Below are positions 37,383 through 46,594 of a DNA stretch of 64,000 nucleotides, piece by piece. Position 1 is the stretch's first letter, and each line of letters starts with the position of its first letter. The DNA comes from JAOBAU01 sp034667465 (GTDB taxonomy: Bacteria > Acidobacteriota > Thermoanaerobaculia > Gp7-AA8): positions 313,312-377,311 of the forward strand of contig JAXDJV010000024.1 of NCBI GenBank assembly GCA_034667465.1. Direction: 5' to 3'. A model generated the notes under the pieces. The model was given only the letters and a program-made list of their open reading frames with translations, ran no database searches and had not been told where the DNA came from. Both the position numbers and the translations under genes were made by a program.

Positions 37383-38039
37383 ATGGCAAAAGTGCGCTTC
37401 GCTCCTGAAGGGTGGATCTTCATCATCCCGGTCATCATCCTGACCGCGGTCGCCCTCCTCCTCAACTCCTACGTCATCGCGATCGTCCTCGGGCTCGTGG
37501 CGGCGTTCCTGATCAACTTCTTCCGCGATCCGCACCGCGCCGGCTCGCCGCACCACGTCGACGTCCTCTCCCCTGCCGACGGCACGGTGGTCGTGATCAA
37601 AGACGTCCCCGACGGCGAAGTCTGGCCCGGCCTGACGAAGCAGGTCAGCATCTTCATGTCGGTTTTCGACGTGCACGTGAATCGCGCGCCGATCACCGGA
37701 CGGATCATTCACTACCGCTACAGCCCGGGAAAAAAGCTCGTGGCGATGTCGCACAAATCGTCGATCGAAAACGAGCAGAACCTGATCGTCATGGAGGACT
37801 CGCGCGGCACGAAGCTGGCGTTCAAGCAGATCGCCGGACTGCTGGCGCGTCGCATCGTCTTCGACAAAAAGGAAGGCGATGAGGTCGCGCGCGGCGAGCG
37901 TGTCGGCATGATCAAGTTCGGCTCGCGCGTCGACATCTTTTTTCCCGCCGACGCGGTGATCAACGTGAACATGCGCGACAAGGTGAAGGTCGGACTGACG
38001 GTAATCGCGGAGATCGGAGCGCGCGATGAAGCGCGGTGA
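37383..38039 (+). CDS. psd: phosphatidylserine decarboxylase (archaeal-type short form)
   Basis: 218 aa. Two N-terminal helices, then SPADGTVVVI, MSVFDVHVNRAP and ENEQNL, and the self-cleavage site KFGSR near residue 181 where the Ser becomes the pyruvoyl group. The short soluble-domain form is common outside enterics. Makes phosphatidylethanolamine. Its stop overlaps pssA by 14 bp. Confidence 0.93.
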   Translation: MAKVRFAPEGWIFIIPVIILTAVALLLNSYVIAIVLGLVAAFLINFFRDPHRAGSPHHVDVLSPADGTVVVIKDVPDGEVWPGLTKQVSIFMSVFDVHVNRAPITGRIIHYRYSPGKKLVAMSHKSSIENEQNLIVMEDSRGTKLAFKQIAGLLARRIVFDKKEGDEVARGERVGMIKFGSRVDIFFPADAVINVNMRDKVKVGLTVIAEIGARDEAR

Positions 38040-38835
38040 TGTCCGGACGAATCTTCGCCGCGGCGTCTACGTCATCCCCACTTCGTTCACCGTACTAAAC
38101 GTCTTCTTCGGTTTCCGCTGCATCGTCAACAGCATGCTGGCGATGACCGACATGGCCACGGGCCGCACCGATCTCGCCACGCGCCATTTCGAGCTGGCCT
38201 GCCTCGCGCTGCTGGTCGCGGCGGTGATGGACACCTTCGACGGGCTGGTCGCCCGCGCGCTCGGCGCAACGAGCGAGTTCGGCAAGGAGTACGACTCGCT
38301 CGCGGACGTGGTTACGTTCGGCGCCGCTCCCGCCGTCCTCGTCTACGCATGGGCTCTGCACATCCTCAACAACCTCGGCGCCGGCATCGCGTTCCTGTTT
38401 CTCGTCGCCGTGTCGCTCCGCCTTGCGCGATTCAACGTGAACACCGGCAAGACGGATTATCGGTATTTCGTCGGCCTGCCGAGTCCCGCCGGCGCGCTGA
38501 CGATCGCCGCGATCGTCTACTACGCGTCCTCGCCGGTGCTCGATCGCAGCTTCGCGTATGTGATGCTGATCGTCACGACACTGGTCGCCTTCGCGATGGT
38601 GTCGCCGATTCGGTGGCGCAGTCAGAAGGGTTTGAAGATCCAGCGCGAGCGGTCGATGTTCTACGTGCTCCTGCTCACGCTGCTCCTCGCCATCGGCAGC
38701 CGCTGGCCGAAAGAGTTTCTGTTTGTATTTGCCATCTGCTACCTGATCTCCGGCCCGCTCCTGCGACTCTGGTCGATCGCGTTCCCCGCGCGACACGTGG
38801 AGGAGCAGCCGCTGACGCCGATGGAAGTGCCGTGA
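38026..38835 (+). CDS. pssA: CDP-diacylglycerol-serine O-phosphatidyltransferase
   Basis: 269 aa. CDP-alcohol phosphotransferase signature DTFDGLVARALG followed by FGKEYDSLAD supplies both metal-binding Asp pairs. Eight or so membrane helices. Uses serine and CDP-DAG to make phosphatidylserine, the substrate of the adjacent psd. Confidence 0.93.
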   Translation: MKRGDVRTNLRRGVYVIPTSFTVLNVFFGFRCIVNSMLAMTDMATGRTDLATRHFELACLALLVAAVMDTFDGLVARALGATSEFGKEYDSLADVVTFGAAPAVLVYAWALHILNNLGAGIAFLFLVAVSLRLARFNVNTGKTDYRYFVGLPSPAGALTIAAIVYYASSPVLDRSFAYVMLIVTTLVAFAMVSPIRWRSQKGLKIQRERSMFYVLLLTLLLAIGSRWPKEFLFVFAICYLISGPLLRLWSIAFPARHVEEQPLTPMEVP

Positions 38836-38891
38836 GGATCGCGGCGCTCGGGGCGTCACTTCACTTCCGATAGTGGCGAACTTCAGACACC

Positions 38892-39053
38892 ATGGCTCGA
38901 ACAAAAATCGCGATCACGGCGGCCGAAGAGACGACGCGTTCGCGCCTCGCTCGCGAGTGCGCAAATCTCGACAAACGGGAAGAGCAGGCACTCGCTGAAG
39001 AGGGCTACGCTGATCCGCCATCGCCCGTGGTAAAACTCCCGCCGCATGCCTGA
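38892..39053 (+). pseudogene. remnant ribbon-helix-helix (CopG-like) antitoxin
   Basis: 53 codons. The N-terminus MARTKIAIT reads like the first strand of an RHH antitoxin, and the C-terminus SRLARECANLDKREEQALAEEG matches the tail of that family as recalled. The central helix-helix region of about 35 residues is absent, so it looks internally deleted. No toxin gene follows; the ASADH-like gene starts 8 bp before the end of this one. Confidence 0.5.
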
Positions 39054-40047
39054 TCCCAAGCACCCTTCCGGTTACCGCCTCGGCATCGTCAATCCGCTCA
39101 CGCTCGTCGGCAACGAGGTGAAGTCGATTCTGCGCGAGCGCTCCTTTCCGCATGACCGTCTCGTCCTCCTCGACACGACCGGTGAGGCCGGCGCGCTGAC
39201 CGACATCGGCGACGAGCCGGCGGTCGTCACCGCCATCTCCGACGATGAGCTCGAAGATCTCGACCTCGTCTTTTTCTGCGGTCCCGCCGAGAAGAATCGC
39301 GAGTGGCTGCAGCGTGAAGACCGCGACGTGCAGTTCATCGCCGTCGATCTCTCGCAGCCGACGACCACCGACGACGGCACGCTGGCCATCGCCGGCATCA
39401 ACCTCGATGACGTCGATGACGCCAGTCCGATCATCGTCTCGCCGCATCCGATCGCCATTCCGATCGCGCTGGTGCTGCATCAGATCGAGCGCGTCGCACC
39501 GGTCGAGCTCTGCACCGCGACGGTCGTCCAGCCGGCTTCGCATTTCGATCAGCTCGGCGTCGAAGAGCTGGCGAAGCAGACGCTCAGCGTGCTCAACGTC
39601 TCGAGCATGCCGCAGGAAGTCTTCGATCGGCAGCTCGCCTTCAATCTCTATCCGGCCAACGAGCACGATGAAGAAACGATCGTGTCGCAGATTCGCGCGC
39701 TGACCGATGCGCGGACGGAAATCGCGCTGCTCGTCACGCAGGGGACGATCTTTCACGGCCACACCTTCTCGCTCTTCGTCCGGATGCGCGGCGAGGCGGA
39801 CATCGATGCGATCGCCGCGTCACTGAAGCTGAATCCCGCAATCGCTTTCCCGGAGGGCGATCAGCAGTTCGGCACGATCGACGCGGCCGGCAAAGACGAG
39901 GTGCTGATCGCGGAGTTGCGCGCCGATCCGTCGATTCGCGGCGGGTTCTGGGTGTGGGCGGTTTGCGATAATCTCCGCCACGGCTCGGCGCTCAACGCGG
40001 TGCTCATCGCGGAGAAAGTGTTGTTCGGCAACGCGCCGGCGAATTAG
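39046..40047 (+). CDS. ASADH-like protein (degenerate aspartate-semialdehyde dehydrogenase)
   Basis: 333 aa. The fold of Asd/USG-1 is readable: start GIVNPLTLVGNEV, FFCGPAEKN, and the C-terminal GTIFHGHTFSLFV with the conserved His. The catalytic Cys motif (PNCST) is replaced by VSPHPIAIP, and the dinucleotide loop GATGAVG by NPLTLVG. Probably lacks dehydrogenase activity (compare USG-1). Upstream remnant overlaps it. Lies between lipid and redox genes. Confidence 0.78.
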   Translation: MPDPKHPSGYRLGIVNPLTLVGNEVKSILRERSFPHDRLVLLDTTGEAGALTDIGDEPAVVTAISDDELEDLDLVFFCGPAEKNREWLQREDRDVQFIAVDLSQPTTTDDGTLAIAGINLDDVDDASPIIVSPHPIAIPIALVLHQIERVAPVELCTATVVQPASHFDQLGVEELAKQTLSVLNVSSMPQEVFDRQLAFNLYPANEHDEETIVSQIRALTDARTEIALLVTQGTIFHGHTFSLFVRMRGEADIDAIAASLKLNPAIAFPEGDQQFGTIDAAGKDEVLIAELRADPSIRGGFWVWAVCDNLRHGSALNAVLIAEKVLFGNAPAN

Positions 40048-40060
40048 CTCGGAGGAAGCA

Positions 40061-40546
40061 ATGCAGGATTACTACGAACCGCAGGTCGGCGACATGGCGC
40101 CCGACTTCCGGCTCCCGTCAACGCGCGGGAAAGAAGTATCGCTGAAGGAGTTTCGCGGCAAGGACGTCGTCCTCTACTTCTATCCGAAGGACGACACGCC
40201 GGGGTGCACGGCCGAGGCCTGCAACTTCCGCGATCACGAATCGGACATCACCAAAGCGCACGCGGTCGTGCTCGGTGTCTCCGCCGATCCGCTCGGCAGC
40301 CACGAAAACTTCCGCGACAAGTACCAGCTCAACTTCCCGCTTCTCTCCGATGAGACGTCCGACGTCGCCAAGATGTACGGCGTCTGGAAGGAGAAGAACA
40401 TGTACGGGCGGCGTTCGTGGGGCATCGTCCGCCGGACGTTCTGGATCGGCGCCGACGGCCGCATTCGCAAGATCTACAAAAAGGTCGACACGGCGCGGCA
40501 CGCCGAAGATGTCCTCGCGGATGTGAACGCATCGCACAAAAAGTGA
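40061..40546 (+). CDS. bcp: BCP/PrxQ-type peroxiredoxin, cytoplasmic
   Basis: 161 aa. Peroxidatic and resolving Cys in TPGCTAEAC (residues 49 and 54) within YPKDDTPG. Ribosome site GGAGG 6 bp upstream. Reduces peroxides with thioredoxin-type donors. Coupled to the DinB gene by a GTGA overlap. Confidence 0.93.
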   Translation: MQDYYEPQVGDMAPDFRLPSTRGKEVSLKEFRGKDVVLYFYPKDDTPGCTAEACNFRDHESDITKAHAVVLGVSADPLGSHENFRDKYQLNFPLLSDETSDVAKMYGVWKEKNMYGRRSWGIVRRTFWIGADGRIRKIYKKVDTARHAEDVLADVNASHKK

Positions 40547-41016
40547 GCGACGCGGCGCAGCGGCTGCGTGAGGCGGTGGAATCGGCGATGCCGAAGCTGC
40601 TCGCGATCGACGACGCGCGCGCGGCCGAGCCGATCGCGGACGAGAAGTGGTCGCGCAAGGAAACGCTCGGCCATCTCATCGATTCGGCGTCGAACAATCA
40701 CGGACGTTTCGTCCGCGCGGCGCTCAGCGATCAACTCGTCGCCCATGGTTACGAACAGGAACGCTGGGTCGACCTGCAGTCGTACAAGTCCGCGCCGTGG
40801 GCGTCGCTCATCGCGCTCTGGCGCGAATTCAATCTGCACATCGCGCGCGTGATCGAAGCGATGCCGGACGAGGCGCGAACGCGCTCGCGAACGTCGCACA
40901 ATGTCGATGAGATCGGCTGGAAGACGGTACCGAAATCAGAGCCGGTCACGCTCGACTACTTCATGAATGATTACGTCGATCATCTCGAGCATCACCTGCG
41001 ACAAATTCTCGGCTGA
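40543..41016 (+). CDS. DinB-superfamily protein
   Basis: 157 aa, GTG start. Four-helix bundle with the metal-binding histidines in KETLGHLIDSA (about 45) and DYVDHLEHHL (about 150), DinB/YfiT style. These bind metal; some act as thiol transferases (e.g. bacillithiol). Substrate unknown. Confidence 0.78.
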   Translation: MSDAAQRLREAVESAMPKLLAIDDARAAEPIADEKWSRKETLGHLIDSASNNHGRFVRAALSDQLVAHGYEQERWVDLQSYKSAPWASLIALWREFNLHIARVIEAMPDEARTRSRTSHNVDEIGWKTVPKSEPVTLDYFMNDYVDHLEHHLRQILG

Positions 41017-41031
41017 TTCCGTATCAGCGGC

Positions 41032-42477
41032 ATGCGAACTCTCATGCCGCTGCTGTTGATGCTCGCGGTCTCTCTCCCCGCTTCCGCCGCCACCTCGCCC
41101 GTCTCGCCGCACACCACGAACAACAACGACAGTTGCGACATCGCCATGCAGCCGGCGGCGACACTGCTGCTGCCGTATTTCGAAGTCGATGCGAAAGCGC
41201 CTGTCTCGACCGCGACGACGACGCTCTTCACCGTGCAAAACGTTTCGCCGATGCCGCAGATCGCGAACGTCACCATCTGGACCGATTGGTCGTTTCCGAT
41301 CGGGAACTTCCCGATCTTCCTCACCGGCTACGACGTGCAGTCGATCAATCTCTACGACATTCTTTCGGGAGGATTTATCGGATCGCGAAACGGAACTTCC
41401 AACGCGACGCCGGTGCCGGAGAACCCGGCCGCGATCGCGCAGCCGGCGCCGAACAACGCCAATCCGCATTTCGCTCCCTCGGCGGCGCTCCGTTGCAGCC
41501 CGGGTTCTCTGCCGGGCCTGATTCCGCCCGGCATCCTTCGCGATCTCAACGAATTGCTGACTCTCGGCACGGCGAGCAATTCGCCGATCTGCCGAAACGC
41601 TGCCGGTGTACCGCAGCGAGTTGGCGGCACGCATGCGAACGCCATCGGCTACCTCACCATCGACGTCGTCGCTACGTGTGATCTCAAAACGCCGGCGTCG
41701 CCGGACTACTACACGTCGATGATCCTCTTCGACAACGTGTTGACCGGCGATTATCAGCACGTCATTCCGCGAGCGGAAAAAAGCTACGCGCTCGGCGGAC
41801 CGCTGGTTCACATTCGCGCCGTTCCGGAAGACTCAGCGGCCGCGACGAGTTTGCCGTACACGTTCTACGATCGCCTCACGACCGCTGCGCCGGAACGGAC
41901 ATCCGATCGCCGCCAGCCGCTGCCGTCGACGTTCGCACCGCGCTACATTCAGGGGGGCGCCGGCGGATTCACCACGAGTTATCGCATTTGGCGCGAGGCG
42001 ATCACCGCGGCAGATGCTGCATGCGCGACATACAACGCGAATGGCCTCATGCCGCTCACCGACATCATCCGCTTCGATGAGCACGAGAACGCGACCCTTC
42101 TCGCGTCGGGCGTCATCATGAACCCGTTTCCGGCGACGCCGCCCCTGCCATCGACGTCAGTCGTTCGGACCGGAGGCTCGCCCTTCCCAGCCGGCCCGTT
42201 GACCGACGACGTCGCCGGCTGGATGTATCTCAACTTGAACAACGGCGGCTCGAACGCGTACAGCGTCGCGGCGTTCGCCTCCGGAATCCCGCGCGATTTC
42301 CGCACCGGCACCAGCACGACCAAAGGTCCGCGCCAGAGTCAGAACTGGGTGATAACCTCCATGTTCGCGGAGCCGACTTACGCGATCGAATCGCCGGCGG
42401 TCGCTCTCGGCAATGGCTGCACGCCGTCGCCGGCGGTCACGACGCAAATCGCTCCTGCAGGAGGAGCCACACCTTGA
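41032..42477 (+). CDS. secreted protein of unknown function (tandem paralogue 1)
   Basis: 481 aa with a signal peptide (cleavage after ASAA). No known domain recognised. Conserved features shared with the next gene: NDSCDIA, PAATLLLPYFEVD, TLFTVQNVS, YLTIDVV, GDYQHV and FDEHENAT. A Cys pair count of six suggests disulfides. Ends GNGCTPSP. Coupled to the next gene by a TTGA overlap. Confidence 0.6.
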   Translation: MRTLMPLLLMLAVSLPASAATSPVSPHTTNNNDSCDIAMQPAATLLLPYFEVDAKAPVSTATTTLFTVQNVSPMPQIANVTIWTDWSFPIGNFPIFLTGYDVQSINLYDILSGGFIGSRNGTSNATPVPENPAAIAQPAPNNANPHFAPSAALRCSPGSLPGLIPPGILRDLNELLTLGTASNSPICRNAAGVPQRVGGTHANAIGYLTIDVVATCDLKTPASPDYYTSMILFDNVLTGDYQHVIPRAEKSYALGGPLVHIRAVPEDSAAATSLPYTFYDRLTTAAPERTSDRRQPLPSTFAPRYIQGGAGGFTTSYRIWREAITAADAACATYNANGLMPLTDIIRFDEHENATLLASGVIMNPFPATPPLPSTSVVRTGGSPFPAGPLTDDVAGWMYLNLNNGGSNAYSVAAFASGIPRDFRTGTSTTKGPRQSQNWVITSMFAEPTYAIESPAVALGNGCTPSPAVTTQIAPAGGATP

Positions 42478-43904
42478 AAATCACAGCAGCGCTCGCACTC
42501 GCGATCGCACTCATCGCAGTTCCCGCGGCAGCCGGAACCTCATCGGTATCGCCGCGGACGACGAACAACGACGACAGCTGCGACATCGCGGTGCTGCCGG
42601 CGGCGACGCTGCTCGTCCCGTATTTCGAAGTCGATTTCAGCGCGGGGCAGTCAGGCGCCGCGACCACGCTCTTCACGGTGCAGAACGTTTCCGCGGTGCC
42701 GCAGATCGCGCACGTGACGCTTTGGACCGACTGGGGATATCCGGTCATCAGTTTCCCGATGTTCCTGAGCGGCTACGACGTACAGGCGATCAATCTCTAC
42801 GATGTGCTCGTCGCGAATCGGATCGCGCCGCCGTCGGGAACGTCGAATGAATCGCCGCTGCCGGCGAACAATCCGGCCGGAGCGCGACCGGACGCGAACG
42901 CGTCGAATCCGAACTTCGGGCCGACCGCGGCGTTCGACTGCGCGCAGGGCGTCGTCCCGCAAAGCATCCCGAGCTCGATGCTCGTTGATGTGCGGACGCT
43001 GCTGACGACCGGTCGCGGAGGAAACTCCATCAGCTGTCCGTCGGGCGCTTCGCAGGCGCAGGTCGGCTCGAATCACGGCGCGAAAGCGATCGGCTATCTG
43101 ACCATCGACGTCGTTTCGACGTGCTGGAACGACGTGCCGACATCGACCGGCTACTTCAGCCACGTCATCCTCTTCGACAATGTGCTCGTCGGCGACTATC
43201 AGCAGGTCGTGCCGCGCGGCGCAACGAGCTACGCGCAGGGCGGACCGATGGTTCACATCCGCGCCATTCCGGAAGGCGGCGCGATCGGGTCGCAGCCGGC
43301 GACGAATCTGCCGTACACGTTCTACGACCGGCTGACGAAGAATGAGCCGTCGCGCACGTTCGACCGCCGCCAGCCGTTGCCGTCGACGTTCGCCGCGCGC
43401 TACATCCAGGGCGGCACCGGCGGCTTCAACACGCAGCTGAAGATCTGGCGCGAAGCGCTCACGAGCGGCGACGCCGCGTGCAACACGTACGTCACGAACG
43501 GCAACATGACGATCGCCGAGCAGTTCCGTTTCGATGAGCATGAGAACGCGGTCACGTTGCCGTCGAAGACGGTGCTGCAGGCGGCTTCCCTCCTGCCAAC
43601 GACGAGCAGCGTTTTCCCGCCTGTGCCATCAGCGGCGGGCGACGTCGCGGGCTGGATGTATCTGAACCTGAACAACGGCGGCTCGACCGCGTACAGCGCC
43701 GCGACCGGCCGCGATTTCCGCACCGGCACGACGACGAGCGTCGGTCCGCGCCAGAGTCAGGGATGGGTGATCACGACGCTGTTCGCGGAGCCGACGTACG
43801 CCGTCGAGATGACGGCGCCCGCGCTCGGCAACGGCTGCTCGCCGGCGCCGGCAACCGCGTCGACGACGCGGCCGGTTGGACCGGCGGCGAACGCTACACC
43901 GTAA
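42474..43904 (+). CDS. secreted protein of unknown function (tandem paralogue 2)
   Basis: 476 aa, TTG start, clear paralogue of the upstream gene (about 60 % identical by eye over the full length). The same order of segments: NDDSCDIAV, PYFEVD, TLFTVQNVS, IGYLTIDVVSTC, DYQQVVPRG, RYIQGGTGGF. Likely extracytoplasmic. Divergence is uniform rather than one decayed copy, so both are probably functional. Confidence 0.6.
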   Translation: MKITAALALAIALIAVPAAAGTSSVSPRTTNNDDSCDIAVLPAATLLVPYFEVDFSAGQSGAATTLFTVQNVSAVPQIAHVTLWTDWGYPVISFPMFLSGYDVQAINLYDVLVANRIAPPSGTSNESPLPANNPAGARPDANASNPNFGPTAAFDCAQGVVPQSIPSSMLVDVRTLLTTGRGGNSISCPSGASQAQVGSNHGAKAIGYLTIDVVSTCWNDVPTSTGYFSHVILFDNVLVGDYQQVVPRGATSYAQGGPMVHIRAIPEGGAIGSQPATNLPYTFYDRLTKNEPSRTFDRRQPLPSTFAARYIQGGTGGFNTQLKIWREALTSGDAACNTYVTNGNMTIAEQFRFDEHENAVTLPSKTVLQAASLLPTTSSVFPPVPSAAGDVAGWMYLNLNNGGSTAYSAATGRDFRTGTTTSVGPRQSQGWVITTLFAEPTYAVEMTAPALGNGCSPAPATASTTRPVGPAANATP

Positions 43905-43910
43905 GGTCTC

Positions 43911-45125
43911 TCAACGTGTGGCGGCCGAGGCTTCGCCGGCCAGGGCGGCCGAAGCGGCCGCCCCCACAGCGACTCCACGCCGAAACGCGCGAATCCGTTT
44001 GCACGCTTCTTCGAGCGACGCGAAATCTTTCGCGAAGCAGAAGCGAAGCATCCGTTTGCCGATCTCCGAGCTGTAGAACGCCGATCCGGGCACCGACGCC
44101 ACGCGCGACGTTTCGAGCAGCGCCTGCGCCGCTTCGCGATCGTCGCGGAATTCTTCCGGGTAGCGCGCGAGCATGTAATACGCACCCTGCGGCACGCTCG
44201 GCGTGAATCCCGCCTCGCGCAGCGCTTCGGCCAGCATGTCGCGTTTCTTCTCGTAGTCGGCGGCGAGGTTCGTGTAGTACTCATCACCGACCTCGAGGCC
44301 GCGCGCGATTCCCCACTGCAGCGGCGTCGGTGCGCAGACGTAAAAGAGATCGTTCACGAGTCCGATCGACTGGATGATCTCCGCATTCGCCGAGACGTAT
44401 CCGATGCGCCATCCGGTGACCGAGAACGTCTTCGAGAAGCCGGAGATCGTGATCGTCACGTCGCGGCACGAATCGATCGAGCCCATCGACACATGGCGGC
44501 GTCCGTCATAGACGATGTACTCGTAAATCTCATCAGTGAACGCCCACGCACTCCACTCGCGGCAGAGCGCGCCGATCCGTTCGAGCTCATCGCGCGTGAA
44601 GACTTTGCCGCAGGGATTCGACGGCGTGCAGACGACGATGCCGCGCGTCTTCGGACCGAAGGCCGCGCGCAGTTTGTCGAAGTCGATCGACCAGTCATCG
44701 GGATCGAGCGGCACGAACTTCGGCGTGATGCCGAGGACTTTCAGCGTGTTGAGGTGATAGCCGTAGTACGGCTCGAAGAGGATCACTTCATCGCCGGCGT
44801 TGAGCGTTGCGAGCGTCGCCGCGGCGAAGCCGCCGGTCGAGCCGACGGTGACGACGAGCTGCGTCGCCGGATCGACGTTCATGCCGTTGAAGTGCGCCAT
44901 CTTGCGCGCGATCCGTTCGCGCAGCAGATCGATTCCTTCGAACTTCGAGTAGGTCGCTTTCGACAGCGTGATCGCTTCGTGCGCCCCTTCGACGAGCTCG
45001 GGGATCGTCGGCAGATCGCAGATGCCCTGCCCGAGGTTGATGCCGCCGACGCGCTCGCACTCGCGAGACATACGGCGGATGTCGGACTGCACGAGGCCGC
45101 GGAGACGATCGCTGATCTGATTCAT
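43911..45125 (-). CDS. class I/II PLP aminotransferase
   Basis: 404 aa. Fold-type I: the PLP lysine in SGFSKTFSVTGWR (about residue 232), TDEIYEY and PSNPCGKVF, and Arg in RFCFAKD. Close to the aspartate/aromatic (AspB-like) and kynurenine group; the LINLGQGICDLP start fits it. The last 20 or so residues (from GVAVGAAASA) are encoded by repeat R5, an added tail beyond the normal end. Confidence 0.88.
   Translation of the reverse strand: MNQISDRLRGLVQSDIRRMSRECERVGGINLGQGICDLPTIPELVEGAHEAITLSKATYSKFEGIDLLRERIARKMAHFNGMNVDPATQLVVTVGSTGGFAAATLATLNAGDEVILFEPYYGYHLNTLKVLGITPKFVPLDPDDWSIDFDKLRAAFGPKTRGIVVCTPSNPCGKVFTRDELERIGALCREWSAWAFTDEIYEYIVYDGRRHVSMGSIDSCRDVTITISGFSKTFSVTGWRIGYVSANAEIIQSIGLVNDLFYVCAPTPLQWGIARGLEVGDEYYTNLAADYEKKRDMLAEALREAGFTPSVPQGAYYMLARYPEEFRDDREAAQALLETSRVASVPGSAFYSSEIGKRMLRFCFAKDFASLEEACKRIRAFRRGVAVGAAASAALAGEASAATR
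43915..43968 (+). repeat. dispersed GC-rich repeat family R5, copy b
   Basis: Begins CGTGTGGCGGCCGAGGCTTC and ends CGGCCGCCCCCACA; two hairpins as in copy a at 21424-21475. It is read in frame, on the minus strand, as the C-terminal tail of the aminotransferase. Confidence 0.82.
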
Positions 45126-45137
45126 GGTCGCGGTAGT

Positions 45138-45968
45138 TTACCGGAACGTTCCGGCCCACCACTCGCCGCGCTGCCGTTCGGAAACGAGTTTCAGCCGATG
45201 CGCGTCGCATGCGGCGACGACTTCGTCGCGCTTCACGACGAGGATTCCGCTGAGGATCAGCGGCCCGTTCACGCGCGGCACGACCTGCGGCAGCAGCGGG
45301 ATGATGACCTCGGGGATGATGTTCATCGTCACGACGTCGAACGAGCCGCCGCGCAGCGCTTCCGTTCCGCCGATGAAGAGCGGCATCGCGTCGTCGCTGA
45401 TGCCGTTGCGAATGCGGTTGTCGCGCAGCGCGCCGTATGCGTCGGGATCGTTGTCGAATGCGATCGCGCGCGCGGCGCCGAGGCGCAGCATGGCGATGGC
45501 GAGAATGCCGCTGCCGCTGCCGACGTCGAGTCCGCGCCGGCCGCGGACGTCGAGCGCTTCGAGTGTCTCGATGCAGAGCGCGGTCGTTTCGTGCGAGCCG
45601 GTGCCGAACGCCTGTTCCTGCGGAACGACGATCGACATCCGATCGCTGTCGGACGGAATCAGCGCGCGATCGGGCGCAACGATGAAGCGCTCGCCGATGA
45701 ACAGCGGCTCGAGCGACTGCTGGTAATGCTCGAGCCAGTCGACGCGCGGCCGTTCGGTGCGATGCAGCTCGATGTCGAGTCCGTCGAACGATGCAACCGC
45801 GGCGTCGCGCTCTTCCGTCGAATCGAAATACGCCGAGACGATCGCGGTGCCGTTCACGTCCGTCGATGAGCTGCCGCTCGACGGCGTGAGGAAGAGCCGT
45901 GACTGAATCTCCTCGTCGAGCGCCGCGTCACGCGCGTCGAATGAAAGCTCGAGGATGAAATCGGTCAT
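45138..45968 (-). CDS. prmA: ribosomal protein L11 methyltransferase
   Basis: 276 aa. SAM site GLDVGSGSGILAIAM (about residue 145), AFDNDPDA, and TMNIIPEV in the NxxP-like position. QEQAFGTGSHETT is the PrmA-specific loop. Trimethylates L11. The stop of the pyrophosphatase overlaps its ATG (ATGA). Confidence 0.9.
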   Translation of the reverse strand: MTDFILELSFDARDAALDEEIQSRLFLTPSSGSSSTDVNGTAIVSAYFDSTEERDAAVASFDGLDIELHRTERPRVDWLEHYQQSLEPLFIGERFIVAPDRALIPSDSDRMSIVVPQEQAFGTGSHETTALCIETLEALDVRGRRGLDVGSGSGILAIAMLRLGAARAIAFDNDPDAYGALRDNRIRNGISDDAMPLFIGGTEALRGGSFDVVTMNIIPEVIIPLLPQVVPRVNGPLILSGILVVKRDEVVAACDAHRLKLVSERQRGEWWAGTFR

Positions 45969-46576
45969 GACGCGGTGCCGAAGTTCGCGCGATAGTCTTG
46001 CATCGCGGCGTTGACGACGGCGAACGCGTGCTCATGTCCGTACGTACCGAGCACGCGCAACGCGGCCGGCTCGCTCGGCACGAGCTTGTACGTCGCGAAG
46101 TAATGCTCGAGCCGCTCGATCAGCACGCCCGGCACGTCGGCAAGGTCGCGCGCCGCGCCCCAGACGTAATCGTTCTGCAGCACGGCGATGATCTTGTCGT
46201 CCGCTTCATTGCGATCGAGGAGTTGAATGCCGCCGATCACGCGCGCGCTGAGCAGGATCTCCGACTTCGAGATCGGCCGCTCGCTGAGGACGCAGATATC
46301 GAGCGGATCGTGATCGCCGCGCGTCGACACCGGCAGCAGCTTCGAGACGCGCTCACCGCAATACGTCTGCGGCACGAAGCCGTAGAGCGTCGGCGGCTGC
46401 GACGACGTCCGCTGCGGACGATCGACTTTCAGATAGCCGCTGGCTTTGTCGACTTCGTACTTCACGAGATCGAACGGCGTGATCTCGACGTAGACATTGA
46501 CGATTTGCGGCGCGTCGGCGCCGGCCATGAGGCCGTGCCACGGATGCGGTCGCGAGCGCGAAAAGGGTTCGGCCAT
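45965..46576 (-). CDS. ppa: inorganic pyrophosphatase (family I)
   Basis: 203 aa. Active-site Asp cluster DHDPLDICV, YGFVPQTYC and the acidic metal loops DRNEADDKI. Hydrolyses PPi to drive biosynthesis. Slightly longer N-terminus than E. coli Ppa. Coupled to prmA. Confidence 0.92.
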   Translation of the reverse strand: MAEPFSRSRPHPWHGLMAGADAPQIVNVYVEITPFDLVKYEVDKASGYLKVDRPQRTSSQPPTLYGFVPQTYCGERVSKLLPVSTRGDHDPLDICVLSERPISKSEILLSARVIGGIQLLDRNEADDKIIAVLQNDYVWGAARDLADVPGVLIERLEHYFATYKLVPSEPAALRVLGTYGHEHAFAVVNAAMQDYRANFGTAS

Positions 46577-46594
46577 GCGCCGATTGTATCCGCG

